64,000 nucleotides of DNA from Rhyzopertha dominica (lineage: Eukaryota; Arthropoda; Insecta; Coleoptera; Bostrichidae), in assembly GCA_025024175.1 (NCBI GenBank), contig QCXZ01000003.1:36666257-36730256 (forward strand), given 5' to 3'. The translations under genes and the position numbers were made by a program. Shown here one piece after another: positions 9,984-18,580 of this stretch. Below the pieces are notes generated by a model. The model was given only the letters and a program-made list of their open reading frames with translations, had not been told where the DNA came from and did no database searches. Position 1 is the stretch's first letter. Every line of letters starts with the position of its first letter.

Positions 9984-12284
9984 CTGGCAAATTTGAACTC
10001 TAAATCATCAACACCAAACGACGAGTATTGATTGTTCTTTGTAGTAATGACACCCACCAATGTTAATATCGGAGATATTGTAAAACTGTACAAACATGTG
10101 CAGGCAATCTTTAAAGTGGATAATGTGTAGCTTTCAATTTTTCCACACCTTTAGATTTTTACACTAAGCGCAAACGAGTCGATTGAGACTCCTGTAAACA
10201 ACAGACTGTTTCCTATAATTTTTGCTATATACAGCGTGGTTCAAAATACAACAGCATTAGATAACAAAAGAATTTTATTGATTAAAAATAATACTTTGCT
10301 TTATATTCTTGAAAAGCAACCTTGTAGAAGCCAAAATGGAAACAACTATTTTCAAAACCCTTATATGCAAGCCATAAGCTACCGCCGGGCGAAAATACGA
10401 GGTCAATTCGATGCTTAGGAGCCGAGATCTCACTGTTCATGGATAGACGGACGCCAAATCGATCGTATACGTGCTCCTTCTTTGGTGGGTTTTGCTAAAA
10501 ATGAAGAACAATCCTCGAAGTTATGCACATCGTTACTACAAATTATGATTCATTCTTAAGAACATTTGCGCTGCTACGATGTCCAAAAAGTAGACGAATA
10601 AGAAAAATCTGAAAAAAGATGAGAATATACGTGCAAGGTTTTTGCCGCTGGTAATAACAGTATACTCTATGTGGTAATTTTGAACGCTATCATTAATTTA
10701 TATTGCTGGTACCTTATTAATAAAGCATCCGATTAATCACTACAGTACTGTCTCTCTTTGTTTTGCAAAATTTTACTAACAATCAGTTTTCTAGTTTGCG
10801 GATTAGGTTCTCTAATTGGATTAGTTCTTTCGATGTGATTTTCAAAATGCAACAAAGTAACTTTTACACATGTCTAACAAAATCTTTGGTTGTCTAGTTA
10901 ATAGTATTTCACAAAATAAAAATTGCTATTTGTATGTCATCATGCCCTCTTTTAAAAGTTTAAATTCTATGATTTACAAGTATTTAAGGATGTTTATTCT
11001 TTGCAGTTCTATATTTGTTAGCAAGTTTTTGTTAAGATGCACACCACCTTCTTTAACAAGTAATATGGTTATTGGTTCAATACATAGGTAGTTTCATTAT
11101 CATCGTCATCATACTTAATAATAATCAAACGAATATCCAAAATACTTTCCCATATTAGGGGCACATTAGCAGTATTACATGTCATAATAATAAGTAACCG
11201 ATGATTCAGATAGTATTACTGAAATGAGGAAGTTCTAATAATTAACATTAGACTAAGCAGAGTACCTAAACAAGACAAGAGATCTGCCTTTGACTGTTTC
11301 ACCAGGAAACAAGTTATGCAAATATCATATGGCCACATGGTTTATTAACATTTTGGTGTTAATTTATTCGTGATGTTCGTTAATTGTTGCAATCGATTAA
11401 AAGCATGTTTGATGTAGGAGGGTAGCAAACTGCGACCGCAAATTACGCGAACCATACCAAGTTGCTTAGCAATCTTAGCAGTCATTTACTAAACCTTTCA
11501 TTACGAACTTCTGCAGCGAGTGTAGTTATGATATGACATCCGTTATATTAATTACAATAAAATTTAAATTAATTACTATTTAAATGTTGTCAGCGCATGC
11601 TTTGGCTATCGTTGTTGCATTCAATAATGGACACTACTCTGATCTATGTATATTATAACGTTCTTGTTCGCACTGGACACAAAATGGAGGCGTCAACAAA
11701 CTTGGATACATTGTATAAGACCATCTCTACGACTTACTTAAAAGCTGATTTAAAAGCAAATATGTCAACAGCATGCACCGCGGTTGACACTAATATAATC
11801 GAATAAATCATGGTGTTTTCTGTTGTAGAATAGCGTGCCCTAGACAGTACGTATTTATTTACCTGTGGCGTAGTACCTATGTTTTCGGTAACATCCCTAT
11901 TAAAATGCTACAATTTGACAGGAAATTAATTTATACAAGGTTATAAACCATCTGTGAGTTATTATAGTTATGTATTTATATAAGTAGCAATGGTCATTTT
12001 GGTTTTATTTTAAATACAACTGTTTTATTTAAGGAAGCTATTTTTTAAATACAGGTACATGAAAATTGTCTGCAAAGAAATTAAAAACGAAGTGCTGATC
12101 ATTCCTATGCATTCAATACACCACTTTTATATTATCACCGCTATCATCATCTCTCAAAACTGTTTGAATCTATCTAGCACAGATTTGTCCATAACCCATT
12201 AACTGTAACTAACTTATGTGAATTTATACCGTACATTTCTAACGCTTTAGTGCAAAACAATAGGTATAAGTTGGGTATGCTTAC
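9984..12284. other. Non-coding, nothing recognised
   Basis: AT-rich DNA with short chance ORFs only. No repeat with a second copy in this window was noticed. Confidence 0.4.
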
Positions 12285-12590
12285 ATGACTAAAGTCTTAG
12301 GTGCAGTAAACCACAGAACTTTACTCAGAAATATATCCCTTGCAGGATTGTGTAACAGTTTGTTAAATTTGTTTGCGTCCATGTTGTTTGATTGCAGACA
12401 GTATGTCGAATATAATGGCTATAAATCTAGGTCGTATATAACACATAGTGGTTTAACCCACTACAGACTGTCTTCGTTGCATATAAATATATGTTATCGC
12501 GCTTCCAATTTCATGTTTTCACATATATTGATGATCTGAAAATTGCAAAACCCATCACTGTGAACGACTTGGATAATTTTGCCACAATGA
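12285..12590 (+). pseudogene. Non-LTR reverse transcriptase fossil
   Basis: The frame from 12285 reads VLGAVNHRTLLRNISLAGLC, then RQYVEYNGYKSRSYITHSG, matching the RT block (K)AFDRVNH..LL, the QYV.YN strand and the SGVPQGS block of Jockey/RTE-like elements. The PQGS part is corrupted (GLTHYR). A YIDDLKIAKPI sequence near 12520-12550, in a shifted frame, stands where FADDLKI is expected. Only about 100 residues survive. It is clearly older than the LINE at 8-10 kb and from another family. Confidence 0.6.
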
Positions 12591-13308
12591 CCCCCAGGCA
12601 GGAGCTAATCCTCAAGCAACAATGTAAGTTCCAACAATGTTTGTTTGATTACCTTCGTATTTATTAATGTTTTATTACTTACTTCACAACCTGTTTGTTT
12701 ACAGAATTATTTTTATGTTGTTAATAAATGTTTATGTCAAAACGACCTAAGTCGTATCACTCCTGGCCTTGTCCCATATTCTGTTACAGGTTCTAATCTT
12801 CGGCAACGCAAGCAGCTCGCACTCTAAACCCCAGGGTGCGACAATATGTTAAGAGAAATGAATAACTTACTTAAAGTTAGAAGGGTGTTGGTATGCAACG
12901 TCTTTTTGTATTAATTGCTATATGGATGTATAAATTGCACTGATTTGTTAGAAATGATAGATATTTGTATTGCTCGACAGAATAGTACAAATAGTAATAG
13001 TAGTAGTAGAAAGCTTGTCCTACGAACCAATATTATTTTTCGCCACTCAATATGTCGTCCGTACAACATGCAGACATTTTTAGATTGCATATACGACATT
13101 ATATGTATTTTTTTAGTGCAAGAGGCTGATATCCACGTATCATAATTATTGAATTAATATTTTTTTATACAATGTAACTTTTTATCTCTAGAGACTAATT
13201 AAATTGTTCGTATGTTGCGCCAACTTGATATGCATTATGTTTTATACAGTACGCATTATTTTGGAACGTTTGGATATTCGTTGTAATATATTATGTACTG
13301 TCTTATGT

Positions 13309-13343
<35 letters not shown>

Positions 13344-13345
13344 TA
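12591..13345. other. Non-coding; ends in an (ATA)n microsatellite at about 13310-13343
   Basis: No gene seen. The trinucleotide run abuts the left end of the hammerhead palindrome. Confidence 0.5.
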
Positions 13346-13383
13346 TTCGCTGGTTACATCATACCATTGCTCCATTGCTTTGG

Positions 13384-13391
13384 TATATAAG
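13384..13391 (+). promoter_or_regulatory. TATA-like box upstream of hammerhead (left arm)
   Basis: TATATAAG lies 18-26 bases before the outer hammerhead stem. The mirror copy is at 13764-13771 on the minus strand. A TATATAAG preceding TATGCCGTG also occurs at about 23305 in a diverged relative, so the arrangement recurs. Promoter function is inferred. Confidence 0.3.
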
Positions 13392-13409
13392 CAAAACCAG
13401 TTTTATGCC

Positions 13410-13501
13410 GTGCTGTCTACACTAGACCTAAACTGCACTGATGAGAGCTGTAATGACAGCGAAATAGATCTATCTGCAATTGGTTGAGGTGTAGACAGCA
13501 C
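13410..13501 (+). ncRNA. Type I hammerhead ribozyme, left copy
   Basis: The outer stem I is 13410-13422 with 13489-13501 (13 bp). The inner stem I is 13431-13437 with 13475-13481 (one C/A mismatch). The core CTGATGA is 13438-13444. Stem II is GCTGT/ACAGC (13447-13451, 13456-13460) with loop AATG. GAAA is 13461-13464. Stem III sequence TAGATCTA is palindromic, followed by U-C, with predicted cleavage after C13474. Two extra bases (GA, 13445-13446) sit between core and stem II and would probably weaken activity. Confidence 0.75.
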
Positions 13502-13517
13502 AGCATAGACATGCATT

Positions 13518-13603
<86 letters not shown>

Positions 13604-13655
13604 AATTATTAAAATAATAATAATTATTATTATTATTAAAATGCATGTCTATGCT

Positions 13656-13745
13656 GTGCTGTCTACACCTCAACCAACTGCAGATAGATCTATTTCGCTG
13701 TCATTACAGCTCATCAGTGCAGTTTAGGTCTAGTGTAGACAGCAC
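13656..13745 (-). ncRNA. Type I hammerhead ribozyme, right copy, canonical
   Basis: On the minus strand the order is: outer stem I 13733-13745 with 13656-13668 (13 bp, perfect); inner stem I AACTGCA/TGCAGTT (13718-13724 with 13674-13680, 7 bp); CTGATGA (13711-13717); stem II GCTGT/ACAGC with loop AATG directly joined; GAAA; palindromic TAGATCTA; then UC as the cleavage-site dinucleotide. Every invariant core base is present. The internal loop between the two stem I parts and the AATG loop of stem II could provide the usual tertiary contact. Confidence 0.85.
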
Positions 13746-13809
13746 GGCATAAAACTGGTTTTGCTTATATACCAAAGCAATGGAGCAATGGTATGATGTA
13801 ACCAGCGAA

Positions 13810-14369
13810 CCAAATGGTCCCTATAAGTGGACAATTAAATGTATACAAAAAGCAAAGAACCACATTTCATATTGCATGTAACAAAACTAAATCTAATGAG
13901 CCTTGCCATCAAAACAATTTAACAACTTATTTCTAGTATTCAAACTACAAAAATTCAAATTAAAAATGTCAAAATCAGGATATCTTTTGCTAATCTCATT
14001 GTAAATGCGAACAAGCGATAACATGGACAATTAAGGCAGTGGAAGGTGTTGGGAGTCACGTATGTAAATGTCAAGCAATTTCTGCTACACAGTCTCGGAA
14101 CAATGAAATTTAATTTGGACAGCACGAGTGCTGAATATAACTTGTCATTAACTATTTTTTGCAAAATTATTATACTATATACTTTTCTTCTGGCAAGAAG
14201 CTAATTCATAGAAGTAACTTCCAGCCGATAACTGTGATCAACATGCAGAGGGGGCCAAGAATGATGTTCTTTAAAATAAAGAAATTTAGCAAATTTCCCT
14301 TGCACATTTTCAATACATGTAGTATATAGGTTAATATTTTGATTTGGACATTAAAAGACATGTATGTAT
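13810..14369. other. Non-coding, nothing recognised
   Basis: AT-rich spacer between the hammerhead palindrome and the PLE inverted repeat. The short minus-strand ORF at 13955-14164 has no recognisable content. Confidence 0.4.
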
Positions 14370-14416
14370 CTTTGCCGACGTTTCGAAGTCGTTTACTTCT
14401 TTATCAAGGCTGAAAG
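14370..14416 (-). ncRNA. Decayed hammerhead-like motif at the 3' end of a PLE copy
   Basis: On the minus strand: stem I CTTT, bulge CA, GCC pairing with GGC, AAAG; then TTGATAA where CUGANGA is expected (two core mismatches); stem II GAAGT/ACTTC; GAAA; and CGTC giving a GUC-type cleavage site. Position and fold fit the terminal hammerheads of PLEs. The core changes should inactivate it. Confidence 0.5.
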
Positions 14417-15137
14417 TGTAGCACCAAATTAGCATTCACAATAACATAAAACACTTAACAGATATCCGACATTAAAAACTTTAGCAACATATAATATCAC
14501 AGTCATATTAGTCAATACGTTAGTAAACAATCAATAAAATCGTAACCTACCTCAAATACCACTACACTCAGGAATACATCGATAGTTTATTAATTTCTTT
14601 AAAAACTGAAATCAGACCGCCCATTCATTGGCGTACTCGGCAACACAAGCACTGTATCCAATATTTTTCGATACCGATGTACTCTACAAAGAGTAGTGGT
14701 CACATTGTCAAACTATGATCTCTAATAAACTGTATTAGAACTTAGAACAAACTAATAACAAGCGTAAGAAACTAGTCCACATAAATTAAACATAAAGATT
14801 TTTTAAAATTATTATTATTGTTGTTGTTATTTTTTTTTATAGTTATGTCCATCTTCAAAATGATGTGTAGCTAACGCGGTTTTATCTCTTTTGTCGGAGT
14901 TGATCACATTACAATCATATTTGTGTTGCCTGATTCTATTGCACAAGTATTGTTTTGATTATCCTACGTAGCACTTATCATAATTTATACAGTCAATCTT
15001 GTAAACAACATTAGATGATTATTCATCAGGAACTTTATCTTTAAGTTTGGAATATAGACATTTCTTAATAGAATTATAATTATAAGGTACTAAATTAAAA
15101 TTAGTGTTTTTTATATAAACCTCGTACATATGGAAAC
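14417..15137 (-). pseudogene. Penelope-like element A, inverted copy (GIY-YIG end and 3' UTR)
   Basis: This is the reverse complement of the plus copy at 15188-16825. It covers the end of the GIY-YIG endonuclease (from CTCGTACATATGG at 15121 down to the CATCTTCAAAATGATG region at about 14865) and then 3' UTR to 14524 and beyond. Compared with the plus copy it has lost roughly 220 bases spanning the C-terminal coding end. It runs on to the hammerhead-like motif at 14370, which the other arm lacks. Confidence 0.65.
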
Positions 15138-15187
15138 ATAAACAAATTTCTTCGCTAATACAGAGGAACTATTATCATTATCATTAA

Positions 15188-15659
15188 GTTTCCATATGAA
15201 CGAGGTTTATATCAAAAAATATCACGATGTTTTGCTAACACTAATTGTAATTTAGTACCTTATAATTATAATTCTATTAAGAAATGTCTATATTCCAAAC
15301 TTAAAGATAAAGTACCTGATGAACAATCATCTAATGATGTTTACAAGATTGACTGTATAAATTGTGATAAGTGCTATGTAGGACAAACAAAACAATACTT
15401 GTGCAATAGAGTCAGGCAACTCAAATATGATTGTAATGTGATCAACTCCGACAAAAGAGATAAAACCGCGTTAGCTATACATCATTTTGAAGATGATCAT
15501 AACTTCGATTTTAATAGAGTTACTATTATGGATAGGGAGCCTAATAATTTAAAACGAAATATAAGTGAAATGATTTGTATACGGAAAAACAACACCATCA
15601 ATCTTAGAAATGATACTAAGGATTTAGGTATGGTATACAATAGTTTACTTAATAAATAA
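15188..15659 (+). pseudogene. Penelope-like element A, GIY-YIG endonuclease end
   Basis: The frame is open from about 15222 to the TAA at 15657. It encodes the GIY-YIG nuclease of PLEs: VYKIDCINCDKCYVGQTKQ holds the paired tyrosines (VYKI, CYVGQT), followed by the arginine-bearing LCNRVRQ helix, TALAIHHFEDDHNFDF, and ISEMICIRKNNTINLRNDT with the conserved glutamate and asparagine near the C-terminus. The domain nicks target DNA for PLE insertion. The RT half is absent: the copy starts at the inverted-repeat junction, 50 bp from its mirror image. The ATG at 15399 is internal. It has no stop and is better preserved than the mirror copy. Confidence 0.75.
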
Positions 15660-15838
15660 CAGTTTCAAATTAAAGATTATTCTTTAATAACAATAATAAT
15701 AATAATTAAAAAAAATTATGTTTAATTTATGTTGACTAGTTTTTTTACGCTTGTTATTAGTTTGTTCTAACAGTCTATTAGTGATCATAGTTTGACAATC
15801 TGACCACTACTCTTTGTAAAGTAGTACATCGGTATCGA
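15660..15838 (+). repeat. PLE A 3' UTR, plus arm, first part
   Basis: Matches the mirror arm (reverse complement of about 14668-14830), including the AACTAGTC and AGTAGTGGTC segments. It stops at GGTATCGA where an insertion begins. Confidence 0.6.
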
Positions 15839-16686
15839 GAAACCGCTGCAAATTGAATCAATACTTCCACATCCAATTGTCAAAATGACATTTACGTTTT
15901 TTATTTCTTATACTGTACGATTAGTAATCAGATTTTGAGCATTTTGTCTCTCAACACATTTTTTCTAAGACAAACGGTCCTTGTGATATTAGCAAAAATA
16001 TATTAATTTTAAAATCGATTACAAGAGTGTTTTCTGATCAGAAATTTGACTTTCTATGTAATACCAAAATCTAAAAAAAAATCGTACGAGCAGGGACCAA
16101 AATAGGTTTTTTGCAAATATTTCGAAAATAGCAAAATTTTGAATAAACTTTCTAAGACACTTTTTGTGAGAAATTTTATTTCCTATCTGATGGCATTTTA
16201 ATTTTTTGAATATATTAAATATATTTGGAGATATTTAGGAGAAACCGTTTTCTTTAAGTGTCGCTTATTTGCTAATATCTTCTAAACAGTTTGCTGCACC
16301 GAAAATTTATAAGAGCGAATAATACTCGCAGTTATACTACTAATCACATACTAAAACGAAAAAAATATAAAATAATAAAAATTTGCAAAAAGGGTAGTTA
16401 CCCCCAATTTCGCGCCCTTCCCGATAACCTACTTACCCCACAAACAATAGGGCGCTTTGGGTAGTTGAGATTTATACGTTTGCCAAATTTCAAGTTCATA
16501 TATTAAGTCTTTCGAAAGTTATCGTGTATACAAACAAAACCACAGGCACACAGACAAGAAATTTTTTTTGCTCAAATTTTGTATTTTTCGTTTTCGACCA
16601 TTTTAAAGCGAATGAGCAAATAAAAATTTTTGAAAATTTTTTTCGCGATACAATAATTCCCATCCGTTGGAAGGGGAAGTAAAATG
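15839..16686. other. Unidentified ~848-bp block inserted in the PLE inverted repeat
   Basis: The plus arm is continuous with its mirror up to about 15838 and resumes at TTGGATACAG (16687). The DNA between has no counterpart in the mirror arm. It has no long ORF, no clear terminal inverted repeats and no obvious target duplication. It contains GC-rich GGGTAGTTACCCCC and ACCCCACAAACAATAGGGCGC patches and a stretch (CGAAAGTTATCGTGT near 16510, CACACAGACAAG) that recalls the 3' regions of some transposons. Confidence 0.5.
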
Positions 16687-16825
16687 TTGGATACAGTCCT
16701 TGTGTTGCCGAGTACGCCGATGAATAGGCGGTCTGATTTCAGTTTTTAAAGAAATTAATAAACTATCGATGTATTCCTGAGTGTAGTGGTATTGGAGGTA
16801 GGTTACGATTTTATTGATTGTTTAT
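16687..16825 (+). repeat. PLE A 3' UTR, plus arm, second part
   Basis: Reverse complement of 14524-14660 with few changes. It ends abruptly at GATTGTTTAT, short of the hammerhead-like motif present in the other arm. Confidence 0.65.
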
Positions 16826-18489
16826 TATACGCGTGCTGTACTGCAGATCAAAGAAATACAGTTTACATACAATAATAAACCATAATAATAGAACTACTCA
16901 CAAAGGTAGAAGAATTGGTACAATCTGTACTATAAAAAATACGCGTTCGAGGAAATAATTTTCTATCGCTATATTCAAACACCGACAGCAACTACTTGCA
17001 CTTAAAATATTTTACCTCAACTATTTTACTGAACCACTTTACCACGACAGTGGTAAGTATTATAAAAAAGTAACTTCTACAATAAAGTAACGCATACACT
17101 GTTACACTGGTAGTGCTCAGACACATGCTTGTATTTAAAAAAATTTGAAGTGGATATTCCCTAATATCGACATTATTATTAGGAAGAGAAACCAACCCAA
17201 TATCTACACGACCTTTTTTATAACAATGGGCAGCGGTAATTCTGTCTTGACGGCTCACAACAGGTTTTGCGTTGTATTTATATGCCATCGGAACACCCTG
17301 TATACCAAATTGAGTGGGACTCACGGAGTATTGGGTTGAATAGACGTTAAGAATAATCATGTTAGGGGAAATGTTCAAACTTGGACAATATTTCAGTCAA
17401 GTATGACGCAAATTTGCCGCTTGAACGGTAACGGGGAACAACGATGACGTGAATTGATAGCTTTCATTGTGCACGTTGACAGAAATAATCAATACGGAAT
17501 TTATCTTCCACCATAAGTAGCTACTCTGCCGCAACACGTTGAATAGGTGCTCGTAACTGTTCCATTTACAGCTGAGAGTCGACTTTAAATTATGCAAGCA
17601 CGTGGCGTTACGCGTGTGTCGGAAAAGCAGCCTTTTCTGTACTATACTAGGTATTAAAGATTTACGTTTTGATAATGGATGGATCTTAAAGAGGGTACGC
17701 GAATGAAGTTACTTATACCCTTTGGTGTGTACTATTTATCTATTGAATTACAACAAGGACATCTGAGAAGCATCTTCTCGCTATTTATAATTGCTACTCC
17801 TATTGTGTTCGATCCCAGTATACTTATTTTAAAAATTGTGGAAGGAAATACCATAAAATTCGGAGAGTGAAAATTTATACCATTATACCATTAAAAGAAC
17901 TACATCATACTATACTACATACTTAGTATTTCGGAAGTATTTATTATTAAAAGAAATATTTACATTTTTATGTGTCCCCACTTCATACATTTTAATAAAA
18001 GCATAGATAAACATGAGCAAACTACAAATAGTGTTGCCCCATAGACAATAATTTTTCCGATTTTTCTTGTCCCTTCTCAGCCTCTATTAGCAATATAAAA
18101 ATAAATATAAAATAGATATTCTGTTATCTTAAAGTATTGAACAGTTTGAGTACACTATATAAAAATGAATCTACAAAAAAAAACATTATGCAAAATGATG
18201 TTTACAAATGTAAAAAAGTTAATGATGGCTTATTAAAGCTGATCGGTTTACCTCAAACGATTCCGAATGTTTTCACAAGCCTCTTCAGCTCATTGTTTAA
18301 CCGTTTTCTTATAATTACACCTGCTTTGAAAACAGATTCCAAGGGGACGCTGCTAGCCTGTACGCTAATATACCTCTCGCCATTTTGATGATTAATCCAC
18401 CTTGTTAATAAATCTTCGTCTTTGTCGACTCTTGGTGACATCAGTGATTTGCACCCCTTTTATGAACTTTATGATAATTACTTTTACTT
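16826..18489. other. Non-coding; one trypsin-like ORF fragment candidate at 16992-17378
   Basis: The 128-codon minus-strand ORF at 16992-17378 contains RQDRITAAHCYKKG, which resembles the ITAAHC histidine block of S1 serine proteases, but no other protease motif follows. The ACACCCTGTA at about 17294 resembles a mariner terminal repeat and is read through by the same frame, which argues against a real gene. The rest is featureless. Confidence 0.3.
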
Positions 18490-18495
18490 TTACTT

Positions 18496-18580
18496 AAAAA
18501 ATGCATGCTTATGCTATGCTGTTTGCACCGCAACCGACTACAGATATTATTACATCATTAGAGTTCATCAGTGTAAAGCT
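18496..18580 (-). repeat. Decayed copy of the hammerhead-bearing repeat
   Basis: Shares AAAATGCATG, CTTATGCTATGCTGT and CACCGCAACC with the 13.6-kb and 33.6-kb copies, and keeps CTGATGA (18565-18571, minus). Stem II no longer pairs and GAAA is lost, so it is an inactive relic. Confidence 0.6.

Larger units (their letters stand above)
13346..13809. repeat. 464-bp near-perfect palindrome of a hammerhead-bearing repeat
   Basis: The arms 13346 to about 13530 and about 13625-13809 are reverse complements over some 180 bp. I count only a 2-base GA indel and one A/G change in the non-microsatellite part. The centre is (AAT)n then (ATT)n, about 13516-13640. Each arm holds a TATA-like box, an outer stem (GTGCTGTCTACAC with its partner) and a hammerhead core. 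This is two copies of one repeat meeting tail to tail at their simple-repeat ends. Confidence 0.85.

Noticed and set aside
13293..13487. ORFs across the left palindrome arm
   Set aside because: Composed of microsatellite-encoded Asn/Ile runs and ribozyme sequence; not coding.
9951..13640. The idea that the 8-10 kb LINE mobilises the hammerhead repeat through a shared simple-repeat tail
   Set aside because: Relative to the ribozyme sense strand the repeat tail is (AAT)n, while the LINE tail is (ATT)n; the strands do not match.
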